The notes beneath the pieces are model-generated. The model saw nothing but the letters and a program-made list of their open reading frames with translations. It was not told the DNA's origin and made no database searches. From positions 80,737 through 144,736 of the forward strand of contig NZ_WITI01000001.1 in NCBI RefSeq assembly GCF_009601055.1: a stretch of DNA of 64,000 bases, read 5' to 3'. The position numbers were made by a program, and so were the translations under genes. The DNA is from Lactococcus sp. dk101 (GTDB lineage Bacteria > Bacillota > Bacilli > Lactobacillales > Streptococcaceae). Shown here piece by piece: positions 16,762-25,959 of the stretch (position 1 is the stretch's first letter; each line of letters starts with the position of its first letter).

Positions 16762-17587
16762 AAGATTTGTTTTTTAATATTTTTATTTTTTCACGATAAT
16801 AATCACTTACTTGTTTACTGTCCAGTTTTTCAAAATTGTTTAGACAGCATTCAATTTCTTCATTGGCCTGTATGGAATCGCCAAAGCAATAGTCATGAAT
16901 GGCATGGGCTAAATGGGATAATTGAGTTATAAAAAGGTCGTGTGTGATTTTTTTCCGATTACAAATTTTTAAGATGAAATCTGATAATCGCTTTTCTCCG
17001 CGAAAGTCCAAAATAATGCTGGCACGATAGGCGACCTGAAGTATTCTTCTACGATATTTAAAAATATCATAATAATTTTTACTTTTTTGCTCAAATCGGC
17101 TTAGAATTTCAATAATGTTATTTGTTTCAAGATTGTCTATCGTGAAATAAACTAAGCAAATTTGAAGATAGCCATATTGTTTTATACTTCCTAAAAAATC
17201 AAGTAATGCTTCAACTTCAGGGAGGCTCAAGTGAGAAAATCTCGCTTTTGCCATGATGGCAAACCAGTGGTATCCAGAGTCTCTTGCAGTGACATAGAGT
17301 TCTTGAAGTTTTTTAATGTCTTTTGCATAATCAGCTTCCTCAACTTCTAAAATAAATTCTTCTTGAAAGTCCATTGAAAAATTGTTAAGCATGAGTTCAT
17401 ACTCTGCTAAACTTACATTCATCTCTTGGAGCATGATATCTAGTGTTGCAAATCTAATTCCCACATGTCCATTTTCAAATCTGGAGAGTACTGAACGTGC
17501 TATCCCTATATTTTCAAAGTAGCTCATAGGAAGTCCTTTATCATTACGTATTTCTTTAAAAACTTGCCCATATCTTGAATAAACCAT
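16760..17587 (-). CDS. Rgg/GadR/MutR family transcriptional regulator
   Basis: A 275-residue protein with an N-terminal HTH (about residues 6-60; FKEIRNDKGLPMSYFENIGIARSVLSRFENG is interrupted here as FKEIRNDKGLPMSYFEN ... SVLSRFENG) and an all-helical C-terminal repeat domain, the build of Rgg regulators that bind small secreted peptides. The SRFENG signature is typical of this group. Its likely target is the secreted-protein gene 117 bp downstream. Rgg proteins are often encoded next to a short pheromone gene; the only candidates nearby are very short (see findings). Confidence 0.85.
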   Translation of the reverse strand: MVYSRYGQVFKEIRNDKGLPMSYFENIGIARSVLSRFENGHVGIRFATLDIMLQEMNVSLAEYELMLNNFSMDFQEEFILEVEEADYAKDIKKLQELYVTARDSGYHWFAIMAKARFSHLSLPEVEALLDFLGSIKQYGYLQICLVYFTIDNLETNNIIEILSRFEQKSKNYYDIFKYRRRILQVAYRASIILDFRGEKRLSDFILKICNRKKITHDLFITQLSHLAHAIHDYCFGDSIQANEEIECCLNNFEKLDSKQVSDYYREKIKILKNKS

Positions 17588-17744
17588 TTGGCACTCACTT
17601 TATAAAGTATTTTTTAAATTTCATTATATCACATTTTAAAAAAATCGACATTTAATTTTCGGATAAGTTTGCCTTTAGCTTCTGTTAAGTCATGTCGGTT
17701 ATACTATATTTATTCCAAAAATATTTTTCATAAAAACTCCTAAT

Positions 17745-17781
17745 AAAAACGGTACCTGAAGTGAGTGAGGGTACCGTTTTT
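17745..17781. terminator. Hairpin with T tracts on both strands between the Rgg gene and nifS
   Basis: AAAAACGGTACC (17745-17756) pairs with GGTACCGTTTTT (17770-17781). There is no gene on the plus strand before it that I can support; on the minus strand it lies upstream of the Rgg gene. The rest of the 17588-17880 gap contains a TATAAT at about 17785 and the minor ORFs mentioned in the findings. Confidence 0.7.
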
Positions 17782-17880
17782 GTGTTATAATTGAGGAATG
17801 AATGTTAGAAAACTCGTCAGCTTTGACGGGACTTTTTCTTTCATAACAAGTCTAGAAGCAGAAGAAATAGGAACAAAAAA

Positions 17881-19026
17881 ATGATTTACTTTGATAATTC
17901 AGCGACCACAGCAATGGCGCCTGAAGCAATTAAAACTTACACTGATGTGGCCAGTCGGATTATGGGAAATCCATCAAGCCTGCACAATTTAGGAACTGTA
18001 GCAACGCGTTTATTAGACGCATCACGCCGTCAAATCTCAGAATTATTGGGCGTGAAGGCTCATGAGGTCTTTTTCACAAGTGGCGGTACTGAAGGCGACA
18101 ACTGGGTTCTAAAAGGGGTGGCTTTTGAAAAACGGCCTTACGGAAATCACATCATTGTCTCAAATGTTGAACATCCAGCCATCAAAAACGCTGCTGAATG
18201 GTTAGCCACACAGGGATTTGAGATTGATTATGCGCCAGTTGATGACAAAGGTTTTGTCAGAACTGACAAACTCGCAGCCCTTATCAGAGAAGATACCATT
18301 TTGGTATCAGTGATGGCGGTTAACAACGAAGTGGGAGCCATTCAACCTTTGCGTGAGATTGCAGCATTGCTTGAAGACAAGCCAACCATTAGTTTTCATG
18401 TGGATGCAGTCCAAGGGCTTGGTAAAATTGCTGTGGAGGACTTTATGCTCCCTCGTGTTGATTTTGTCACATTGTCAGCTCACAAGTTCCACGGCCCACG
18501 TGGCGTTGGGATTTTGGTAATCAAAGCTGGAAAACGCCTGACGCCACTATTACACGGTGGAGGTCAAGAAAATAATCGACGTTCAACCACTGAAAATTTA
18601 CCAGCCATTGCAGCAACTGCCAAAGCCATGCGTCTTGCGCTGACTGATGATGCCATGAAACGTCAGAAAGTCGCGGGTATGAAGCAAGTGATTTATGACG
18701 CTTTGAAAGCTTATCCAAAAGTCGTTTTATTTAGCGAAATGGAAAACTTTGCACCTAATATTTTGACTTTTGGAATTCGTGGCGTTCGTGGCGAAGTCGT
18801 TGTGCATGCGTTTGAAAATCATGAAATCTATATTTCGACCACATCGGCTTGTGCTTCGAAGAAGAACGCAACAGCTGGAACCCTTGTTGCCATGAATGTA
18901 CCAAATAAAATCGCAACAAGCGCGGTCAGAATTAGTCTTGATCACACCAATAATATGGCTGAAGTTGAACAATTTTTGACTGTTTTTAAACAACTCTACA
19001 CAGAATTTGATAAAATCGCCCGTTAA
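17881..19026 (+). CDS. Cysteine desulfurase, NifS/IscS-like
   Basis: A 381-residue class V PLP aminotransferase. The PLP lysine lies in SAHKFHGPRGVG (about residue 203), the start YFDNSATT is typical, and the catalytic cysteine loop reads TTSACASKKN (about residue 324), the longer type I NifS/IscS loop. It removes sulfur from cysteine for tRNA thiolation, thiamin or Fe-S use. In streptococci the same type of gene is followed by thiI, but here an NlpC/P60 gene follows. It contains one 14-bp palindrome (18255-18268), coded as VRTD. Confidence 0.9.
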   Translation: MIYFDNSATTAMAPEAIKTYTDVASRIMGNPSSLHNLGTVATRLLDASRRQISELLGVKAHEVFFTSGGTEGDNWVLKGVAFEKRPYGNHIIVSNVEHPAIKNAAEWLATQGFEIDYAPVDDKGFVRTDKLAALIREDTILVSVMAVNNEVGAIQPLREIAALLEDKPTISFHVDAVQGLGKIAVEDFMLPRVDFVTLSAHKFHGPRGVGILVIKAGKRLTPLLHGGGQENNRRSTTENLPAIAATAKAMRLALTDDAMKRQKVAGMKQVIYDALKAYPKVVLFSEMENFAPNILTFGIRGVRGEVVVHAFENHEIYISTTSACASKKNATAGTLVAMNVPNKIATSAVRISLDHTNNMAEVEQFLTVFKQLYTEFDKIAR

Positions 19027-19060
19027 GCTGATTTTAAAAGTCATTGCTTAAAATAGAGTT

Positions 19061-19786
19061 ATGAAAAAACAAAGCAAGACATCACAGCGCCGAAATACAC
19101 AAAGCAATTTGGCTTTAAGAAAAAAGATGAAAAGAAAAAAACAGCGCCGTTTTTTAATGAGCATCGCTGTTTTATTGATGTTACTGGCTGGCGCTTTTTA
19201 TAGCTTTCAACAGCTAGGAAACACGCAAAGTTCAGCAAGTAGCCAAACGACTTCGTCCACAAGTTTAAGCTCAAATTTGGGTATTCCAACGACTAGCTCG
19301 ACGATTAAAGCTTATTTAAAAGTTGCCTCAAGCTTGAATTCGGGAAATGCAGTGATTGAAAAAACAATCAGTGAGGGCTTCAAACTGGTGGGCATTAGTC
19401 CTTATGTTTATGGCGGAGGGCGCACAGACGCCTCCGTAGCCAAAAATGAATATGATTGTTCGAGTTTTGTCGCGCAGATGTTTCGATTAGGCGGTCAATC
19501 TCTGGTCTATCAATATGCGGCTTCGACGACACTTCTTGCACAAACAGGAAATTCGGTGAGTTGGTCAAATAAAGCAAGAGGAGATTTGCTGGTTACTGCT
19601 GCAGATGCGACTGAAAATGAACAACACGTTGCAATATATCTTGGCGATGGGTACATCTTGCATGACTCAAACAGTACAGATGGGGTCAATATCAGTAAAT
19701 TGACTGACGTTATTAATCCGTCAGTTTTAGGAGACATGACTTGGCAGCAACTTTTTGAAGCTGGTGTCGTTCGACGTGAAGTATAA
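19061..19786 (+). CDS. Membrane-anchored NlpC/P60 family hydrolase
   Basis: A 241-residue protein with a very basic N-terminus (about residues 1-30), one TM segment (31-51), a Ser/Thr-rich linker and a C-terminal NlpC/P60 domain. The catalytic cysteine is in YDCSSFVAQMF (about residue 130) and the histidine in QHVAIYLGDGYILH (about 191). It should cleave peptide stems of peptidoglycan outside the cell. The ATG lies 6 nt after a possible -10 (TAAAAT) and has no ribosome site, so a leaderless start is possible. Terminated directly after the stop. Confidence 0.85.
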   Translation: MKKQSKTSQRRNTQSNLALRKKMKRKKQRRFLMSIAVLLMLLAGAFYSFQQLGNTQSSASSQTTSSTSLSSNLGIPTTSSTIKAYLKVASSLNSGNAVIEKTISEGFKLVGISPYVYGGGRTDASVAKNEYDCSSFVAQMFRLGGQSLVYQYAASTTLLAQTGNSVSWSNKARGDLLVTAADATENEQHVAIYLGDGYILHDSNSTDGVNISKLTDVINPSVLGDMTWQQLFEAGVVRREV

Positions 19787-19815
19787 AAAAATGCTAACGG
19801 AAGGTTAGCATTTTT
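19787..19815. terminator. Bidirectional terminator between the NlpC/P60 gene and cysK
   Basis: AAAAATGCTAAC pairs with GTTAGCATTTTT around GGAAG, overlapping the NlpC/P60 stop region. Confidence 0.85.
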
Positions 19816-19842
19816 ATTATTTGGTCAGAAATGATGCTTGTA

Positions 19843-20778
19843 TTAGTCAAAATCATATAAAACTGTTGAGAGGTAACGTTCGCCATTGTCAGGCAGAATG
19901 GCAAGCACTTTTTTACCTTTGCCTAATTTTTGAGCGACTTGGCGAGCGGCATAAATGGCTGCACCAGAGGAAATACCAACCAAGAAACCATCTGTAGCGC
20001 CCATTGCGCGTGCAGTCAAGATAGCGTCGTCACCTTTGACAGCGATGACTTCATCATAAGAAGTTGTGTCCAAAATGCTTGGAATGAAACCAGCAGAAAT
20101 TCCTTGAATTTTGTGAGGACCAGCAGGATTACCTGACAAGATAGATGACTCAGCAGCTTCAACCGCATAAGTCTTGATGTTTGAATTTACTTTTTTGAGG
20201 GCATGAGAAACTCCAGTAATGGTACCGCCTGTGCCGGCACCTGCAACAAAAGCGTCAAGCCCAATGTTGTCAGCACTGATTGCAAAGCTGTCAATGATTT
20301 CTTGACCTGTTGTCGCTTCGTGAATGGCAGGATTGGCAGGATTTTCAAATTGCATGGCAAGGAAATAGCCTTTTTCATCAGCAAGTTCTTTAGCTTTAGC
20401 AATCGCAGCACCCATTCCGCCAGCACCTGGTGTTAAGACAAGCTCAGCACCGTAGGCTTGAATGAGTTTGCGACGTTCGATTGAAAAAGTCTCAGGCATG
20501 ACAATCACGACCTTGTAGCCCAAAGCAGCACCTACAAAGGCAAGTCCAATTCCGGTATTTCCTGAAGTTGGTTCGACAATGGTTCCACCAGCAGTCAGTT
20601 TGCCGTCTTTTTCTGCTTGGCGAATCATGGCAAGAGCGATACGGTCTTTAACAGAGCCACCAGGGTTGAAACTTTCCAGTTTAACATAGACATCAGCTGC
20701 ATTTTCATCTGTCTGTGCGAGTTTAAGAATTGGTGTTTTTCCGATTAGTTCAGTGATGTTGTCATAAATTTTGCTCAT
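19843..20778 (-). CDS. cysK: Cysteine synthase A (O-acetylserine sulfhydrylase)
   Basis: A 311-residue canonical CysK. The PLP lysine is in [11 protein letters not shown] (about residue 44), the substrate loop is [13 protein letters not shown], the phosphate loop is GTGGTITG, and the C-terminus carries [11 protein letters not shown]. It makes cysteine from O-acetylserine and sulfide. The second family member at 5930-6847 has the EPTAGNTG variant and probably differs in substrate. It is alone here, not in a metC-cysK operon. AT-rich palindromic sequences upstream may be sites for a CmbR-type LysR regulator, which is inference. Confidence 0.95.
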   Translation of the reverse strand: MSKIYDNITELIGKTPILKLAQTDENAADVYVKLESFNPGGSVKDRIALAMIRQAEKDGKLTAGGTIVEPTSGNTGIGLAFVGAALGYKVVIVMPETFSIERRKLIQAYGAELVLTPGAGGMGAAIAKAKELADEKGYFLAMQFENPANPAIHEATTGQEIIDSFAISADNIGLDAFVAGAGTGGTITGVSHALKKVNSNIKTYAVEAAESSILSGNPAGPHKIQGISAGFIPSILDTTSYDEVIAVKGDDAILTARAMGATDGFLVGISSGAAIYAARQVAQKLGKGKKVLAILPDNGERYLSTVLYDFD

Positions 20779-20970
20779 TTTTTGTGACCTCTTTCTTAGG
20801 CTTTTTATACCTCTATTTTACACTATTTTACGATTTTCGCTATAAAAAATATTTATGTCAGCATTAAAAAAATTTATAAGCAATACTTTTCAAGGTATCA
20901 TTTTGCAAATGGATTAGAAATCTATTATAATAGGATTAAGCTTTAGAGTTGAATAGAAAGTGAGTAAGGA
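20779..20970. promoter_or_regulatory. Divergent cysK / autolysin control region
   Basis: On the cysK side there are two AT-rich partial palindromes, ATAAAAAATATTTAT and TTAAAAAAATTTATAA, spaced about two helix turns apart; similar sites serve CmbR in Lactococcus. TATAAT-like boxes face both ways (for the autolysin, TATAAT at about 20925-20930). Regulator identity is inference. Confidence 0.4.
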
Positions 20971-22071
20971 ATGAAAAAGAAACATCAATTTGCTTTAGGG
21001 GCGTCTGTCCTCGCCCTGTCAGTACTGACAGGTGTCAAAGCACAAGCATTGTCTGTCACATCGATTGCGCAAGCTGTTACGCCCGTGGCCAATGAATATG
21101 GTTTATATCCGTCAGTTATGATTGCTCAAGGTATTTTGGAGAGTAGTCACGGTCAAAGCGGACTTGCAAATAATTACAACAATATTTTCGGCGTAAAATA
21201 CACGTCAGGAAATCCTGTTTATCTGCCAACACAAGAATACATCAATGGCCAAATGCAAACTGTTGTTGAACCTTTTCAGGCTTATGGGTCACTTTATGAG
21301 TCATGTATTGCTCATGCGCAACTTTTACGTGGTTCAAAACTTTATGCAGGGGCTTGGCGTGAGAATACAAGCTCATATCGCGACGCAACTGCTTGGTTAG
21401 AAGGCCGTTATGCAACAGACCCTGATTATGCATCAAAACTGAATTACTTGATTGCAGAACTTGGTTTAACAGCTTATGACAATGGTGGTATCCCCTCATC
21501 AACACTGACAAGTGCTACGACAAGTAGCTCAGGCCAAAGCTATAAGGTTCAATCAGGCGACAGTCTCTCAGCCATTGCTGCTAAATATGGCGTCTCTGTA
21601 TCAAGCCTTGTGTCAATCAATGGCCTCACCGACAGCAATAGCTTGCAAGTAGGACAAGTCTTGAAAATCAGTGGTTCAAGCACAGTGACAAGCACGAGTA
21701 GCCAAACAACGACAAGCTCAAGTGCAGGCACTTATACGGTCAAATCAGGCGATAGTCTTTCTTCTATTGCGAGTCAGTACGGCATGACGATCAGTCAGTT
21801 GATGTCTGCCAATTCGATTAGTGATGCAGATGTAATCCATATCGGAGAACGGTTATCCGTCTCTACGGCGTCTCCTGCAACACAGACAACGACCAGCAGT
21901 AGTAGCACAACCAGCAGCACGCAAAATTCCCGCTATGCGCATACCGTTATCTCAGGCGAAAGTCTCTACTCGATTGCGACCGCCAATGGAATGTCAGCAG
22001 AAAGATTGGCTGAAATCAACGGTATCGGGACAAATGAGACCATTTTACCAGGTCAAACCATAATGATATAA
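20971..22071 (+). CDS. AcmA-like N-acetylglucosaminidase with three LysM domains
   Basis: A 366-residue exported peptidoglycan hydrolase: signal peptide (cleavage near VKAQA, residue about 26), a glucosaminidase domain (about 30-170, with YGLYPSVMIAQGILESSHGQSG written in part as LYPSVMIAQGILES, Glu as catalytic acid), then three LysM repeats starting YKVQSGDSLS, YTVKSGDSLS and HTVISGESLY, separated by Ser/Thr linkers. This is the AcmA layout, but AcmA itself is longer and differs in sequence, so the gene could be another lactococcal autolysin. It acts in cell separation or wall turnover. A 14-bp palindrome at 21017-21030 lies in the signal peptide and codes for LSVLT. Confidence 0.9.
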   Translation: MKKKHQFALGASVLALSVLTGVKAQALSVTSIAQAVTPVANEYGLYPSVMIAQGILESSHGQSGLANNYNNIFGVKYTSGNPVYLPTQEYINGQMQTVVEPFQAYGSLYESCIAHAQLLRGSKLYAGAWRENTSSYRDATAWLEGRYATDPDYASKLNYLIAELGLTAYDNGGIPSSTLTSATTSSSGQSYKVQSGDSLSAIAAKYGVSVSSLVSINGLTDSNSLQVGQVLKISGSSTVTSTSSQTTTSSSAGTYTVKSGDSLSSIASQYGMTISQLMSANSISDADVIHIGERLSVSTASPATQTTTSSSSTTSSTQNSRYAHTVISGESLYSIATANGMSAERLAEINGIGTNETILPGQTIMI

Positions 22072-22075
22072 AATT

Positions 22076-22106
22076 AAAAAACTGTCAGTTCTGACAGCTT
22101 TTTTTT
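22076..22106 (+). terminator. Terminator of the autolysin gene, formed by the dispersed palindrome
   Basis: CTGTCAG (22082-22088) pairs with CTGACAG (22091-22097), followed by a T run. Confidence 0.85.
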
Positions 22107-22250
22107 TGCTTAAAAATTGAAAAAATAAGAATGAATTTTCTAGTTTAGTATAGAAAACAGGAATATTTGTCCGAACTTTTACATTTGATACTGTAATTTA
22201 ATTTCTACGTAATTTATTTATTACGTCAAATTTGGTAAAATGATTACAGA

Positions 22251-22268
22251 TTTAGAAAACGATTTCAA
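22251..22268 (+). promoter_or_regulatory. Catabolite response element (cre) before malE
   Basis: TTAGAAAACGATTTCAAA fits the lactococcal cre pattern around the central CG. It indicates CcpA control. Further partial repeats near 22300 (ACCCGTTTTC) may be for a MalR-type repressor. The rest of the gap from 22107 shows only AT-rich promoter-like sequence. Confidence 0.6.
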
Positions 22269-22335
22269 AGATAATGAAATTGCTTCCTAAACGAAAGATA
22301 TTTCTAAAACCCGTTTTCACTAGGAGGAAACAAAA

Positions 22336-23543
22336 ATGAATTCTTGGAAAAAAGTTGCACTCGGCGGAGCATCAGTTCTTGCAATCGCAACACTTGCTGC
22401 TTGTGGAAGTTCAACAAGCTCAACTAGCTCATCATCATCTTCTACATCAAGTTCAACAAACCCTAAAGATATTAAAGGTTCAGTTAGCTTGATGGTCGAT
22501 ACTGCTACAGTACCTGCCTACAAGACACTTGCTGCAAGCTTCATGAAAGAATATCCTAACGTTAAAGTTACTGTTGCTACTAACCCAAATGGTTCAGCCA
22601 ATGCTAAACAAGATATTGCCAAAGACCCTGCTAAATACGCTGATGTCTTCAAAGTTCCAAATGACCAACTCAAGTTTCATGGATTAAATCAAATGATATC
22701 GCGATTGCGGCTACTGCTGTAACTTGGAAAGGTAGCGTTTATGCTTACCCACAAGACCAACAATCTAATATCATTTTCTACAACAAATCTAAAATGAAAA
22801 CTGCTCCAGCAGCTTGGACAGACTTCACAGCAGCTACTCCAATCGGTACTGACTTCTCTAACGCATACAACTGGTACCCAGCCTTCCTTTCAAATGGTAC
22901 TGTTTTGTTCGGTAAAGATGGTGAAACTTTGACTGGTACAACTGCTGCCAATGCTCAAGGTGTTCAAGCTTTGAAATGGTTCGCTGCTCAAAAAGCAAAT
23001 GCTGGTGTTAAAAACTCTGGTACTGCCCTTCTTGCAGACTTCCAAGCTGGTAAAACTTCAGCTGTTCTTGATGGCCCTTGGGACGCAACCAACATTCAAA
23101 AATTCCTTGGTTCTAACATGGGTGTAACAACACTTCCTACTATCGATTTTGGCTCAGGTTCTAAACAAATGCAAGCCTTCTCTGGCGTAGGTACACTTGC
23201 TATCAATGCCAAGACACCATCTGCTGACATTCCTGCAGCAAATGCCCTTGCACAATACCTCTCTAACGAAGAATCACAAATGGCTCTTTACAAAGCAGAA
23301 GCAGCCATCCCTGTATCAACATCAGCACAAACAAATTCTACAATTACTGCTGATCCAGTTGCACAAGCCGTTATCAAACAAGTTGCTAACGATACTTTGA
23401 TGCCTAAGATGCCTGAAATGGCAACATTCTGGACAGAAGCCGCTCCTATTATCCAAAATGCATATCTTGGAAAAACACCTGCTGCTCAATTCCAAACTCA
23501 ACTTACTAAATTCGTTACTGATATCTCAAAAGCAGTTAACTAA
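22336..23543 (+). pseudogene. malE: Maltose/maltodextrin-binding lipoprotein MalE, frameshifted
   Basis: The first part (22336 to about 22670) is in one frame: a lipoprotein signal with lipobox LAAC (Cys at about residue 23), a Ser/Thr linker, and the start of the binding domain up to VFKVPNDQL. From about 22677 homology continues in another frame (VSWIKSNDIAIAATAVTWKG, then YAYPQDQQSNIIFYNKSKM and the rest to the stop at 23541). Between the two, roughly 13-15 residues expected for the family are missing, so a small deletion that is not a multiple of three is the likely lesion. As written, the frame stops at 22722. No homopolymer lies at the break, so a simple indel error is not the obvious cause. 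Confidence 0.85.
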
Positions 23544-23604
23544 TTTCATGATGATTAACGGGTGGGCAGAGCCCGCCCGTTTCTTTTTTTAGAAAGTACA
23601 AGAT

Positions 23605-24969
23605 ATGTTTAAAAGGAAAATAAAGCTTCCACCTGAAGCGACTTTCAAAGAAGTTTGGACGAAAGGTGATTTGGCGACCAAACTGAGCTTTTTCATTATG
23701 GGGACGGCCCAATTAAAAAATAAGCAATGGCTTAAAGGATTAGTCTTTTTATTCACTGAAATTTTCTTCTTTGCGTGGTTGATTATTGGCGGACTCTCTG
23801 CCTTGAGTGGCTTGTCAAATCTTGGTGCCAATAAAACCATTCACAGAACAGTCGATGCACAAGGATACCCCATCACAGTTCAACCTGACGCATCACTTCC
23901 AATCTTACTTTACGGAGTATTGGCAATTATTGTTGTTGCCTTGTTGATTTACATTTACTATGTCAGTCTCAAGTCAACCCGTCATCTTTTCGCTCTTAAT
24001 CGTGATGGAAAACACATTCCAACTACGAAAGAGGATTTGAAATCACTTTTGGATGACCGAATTCATCAAACCTTGATGACCATTCCTTTGCTCGGAATTT
24101 TGCTCTTTACTGTTTTACCTTTGATGATTAACATTTTGGTCGCATTTACCAATTATGATTTTAACCACCAAATCGGTTTTTCATGGACAGGATTTGAGGC
24201 ATTTGGTAAAATTTTCACCCAAGGTAATATCGCCAATACCTTCTTCTCACTTTTGATTTGGACAATCGTTTGGGCAATTCTTGCAACCTATACCACTTTC
24301 TTCTTTGGTATTTTATTAGCTTTGCTGATTGAGAAGAAAGGGGTCAAGTTCAAAGGCTTCTGGCGGACTTTGTTCGTTATCGTCTTTGCCATGCCTCAAT
24401 TCATGTCATTGCTGATGATGAGTCAATTCTTTGCGGATGGTGGCCCAATCAATACGTGGCTGCAAAGCATTCATGTCATTGGCGCCAACAATCCAATTCC
24501 GTTTTTGTCTGATCCAACCTTTGCAAAAGTAACTGTTCTTTTGGTCAATATGTGGATTGGTATCCCAGTTTCGATGTTGCTTGCGACAGCTATCATTCAA
24601 AATATCTCTCAAGATCAAGTGGAAGCTGCAAAAATCGATGGTGCGAACACTTTCCAAGTTTTCCGTTCCATCACTTTCCCACAAATCTTGTTTGTCATGA
24701 CTCCTGCCTTAATCCAACAATTCGTTGGGAATATCAATAACTTCAACGTTATTTATTTGTTGACAGGAGGGGCCCCCTTGAATGCCAACTTCTATCAAGC
24801 AGGATCAACAGACTTGCTCGTTACATGGCTCTTTAATTTAACCATGAAAGGCGGTATCGCCAATTATAATATTGGTTCTGCCATCGGTATCTTTATCTTT
24901 ATCGTCGTTGCAGGCTTCTCATTGATTACTTATCGTCGGACATCAGCATTTAAAGAAGGAGCAAATTAA
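23605..24969 (+). CDS. malF: Maltose/maltodextrin ABC transporter permease MalF
   Basis: A 454-residue permease with an N-terminal soluble and TM extension and the binding-protein-dependent transport core. The EAA loop, which contacts the ATPase, is EAAKIDGANTFQVFRSITFP (about residue 342). The frame is intact although both neighbours (malE and malG) are broken. No ATPase gene is present in the operon; in lactococci and streptococci a shared MsmK-type ATPase encoded elsewhere usually serves. It starts 61 nt after the end of malE. Confidence 0.9.
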   Translation: MFKRKIKLPPEATFKEVWTKGDLATKLSFFIMGTAQLKNKQWLKGLVFLFTEIFFFAWLIIGGLSALSGLSNLGANKTIHRTVDAQGYPITVQPDASLPILLYGVLAIIVVALLIYIYYVSLKSTRHLFALNRDGKHIPTTKEDLKSLLDDRIHQTLMTIPLLGILLFTVLPLMINILVAFTNYDFNHQIGFSWTGFEAFGKIFTQGNIANTFFSLLIWTIVWAILATYTTFFFGILLALLIEKKGVKFKGFWRTLFVIVFAMPQFMSLLMMSQFFADGGPINTWLQSIHVIGANNPIPFLSDPTFAKVTVLLVNMWIGIPVSMLLATAIIQNISQDQVEAAKIDGANTFQVFRSITFPQILFVMTPALIQQFVGNINNFNVIYLLTGGAPLNANFYQAGSTDLLVTWLFNLTMKGGIANYNIGSAIGIFIFIVVAGFSLITYRRTSAFKEGAN

Positions 24970-24970
24970 A

Positions 24971-25825
24971 ATGAAATCTTAAAAACTTCAAAATCAAATT
25001 TCATTGGTATTAAGCTATATTGTGCTGACGATTTTGGCAGTCATTTGGCTGTTTCCTGTCCTTTGGATTATTCTGGCAAGCTTTTCACAATCAACAACAG
25101 GATTTGTCCAAACGTTCATTCCACAACATTGGACCCTATCAAACTATACAGGAATCTTCAATAACCCCCTCTATCCTTATGGAAACTGGCTTATCAATAC
25201 GTTCTTGATTGCGGTTTTCTCAACGATTATCAGTACCATTTTTGTACTCGTGGTTTCATTCTCCCTCTCGCGTCTTCACTTCAAGATGAAAAAGACCTAT
25301 ATGCAACTGGCTTTGATTCTCGGAATGTTCCCAGGTTTGATGTCAATGGTCAGTCTTTATTACATCATGAAGGCTTTCAATATGCTCAATCTTGTCGGCT
25401 TGCTTTTGATTTATGTGGGTGGTGCAGGTTTAGGATTTTATATCTTCAAAGGTTTCCTCGATACCATTCCAGCGTCGATTGATGAAGCAGCCATCATTGA
25501 TGGTGCGACCAAATGGCAACTCTTCATTCATATTACGCTTCCTTTGTCTAAGCCAATCATTGTTTATACAGCTTTGATGGCTTTCATCGGCCCATGGTTA
25601 GATTTCCTCCTGCCAATGATTTTGTTGGGGACAGGAAGTCCTAAAGGATGGACAGTCGCATATGGTCTTCAAAACATGATGACCAACGCCAGAGGTGCAG
25701 CAGGTGGATATTTCCCACAATTTGTCGCTGGGTGTATCATTGTCTCTGTACCAATAACCATACTCTTTATCATCATGCAACGTTTCTACGTCAACGGCAT
25801 TACCGCTGGTGCAGATAAAGGTTAA
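24971..25825 (+). pseudogene. malG: Maltose ABC transporter permease MalG with a stop at codon 4
   Basis: The expected start ATG AAA TCT is followed by TAA (24980-24982) and then AAACTTCAAAATCAA, which continues in frame as KLQNQISLVLSYIVL and on to the normal end. A single base change (AAA to TAA) explains it. The rest of the protein is intact: six TM segments and the EAA loop DEAAIIDGATKWQLFIHITLP. Translation might restart at the TTG at 25004 and give a 273-residue protein lacking only about 11 residues, but no ribosome site is visible there. Confidence 0.8.
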
Positions 25826-25925
25826 TTGTTAAAATCTTTGCTGCTGATGAAGTTGTCCAAAGTCGTTTCCTCCTAAATGGATATTTTTGAGCGATTAGGT
25901 CAGTAACAAGTTTTTTATACATCAA

Positions 25926-25959
25926 AAAAAGACGCTGTCAGTACTGACAGCGTCTTTTT
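25926..25959. terminator. Strong bidirectional terminator with the palindrome at its core
   Basis: A perfect 16-bp stem (25926-25941 with 25944-25959), AAAAAGACGCTGTCAG and its complement. It lies between the mal remnant and the convergent MBL hydrolase gene. Confidence 0.9.

Noticed and set aside
17692-17733. Plus-strand 13-codon ORF (MSVILYLFQKYFS) upstream of nifS as an Rgg pheromone
   Set aside because: No ribosome site, and it is antisense to the better-supported ten-codon frame; hydrophobicity alone is weak evidence.
22660-22800. Programmed ribosomal frameshift in malE
   Set aside because: No slippery heptamer or following structure is seen, and family residues are missing at the break, so a deletion is the simpler reading.
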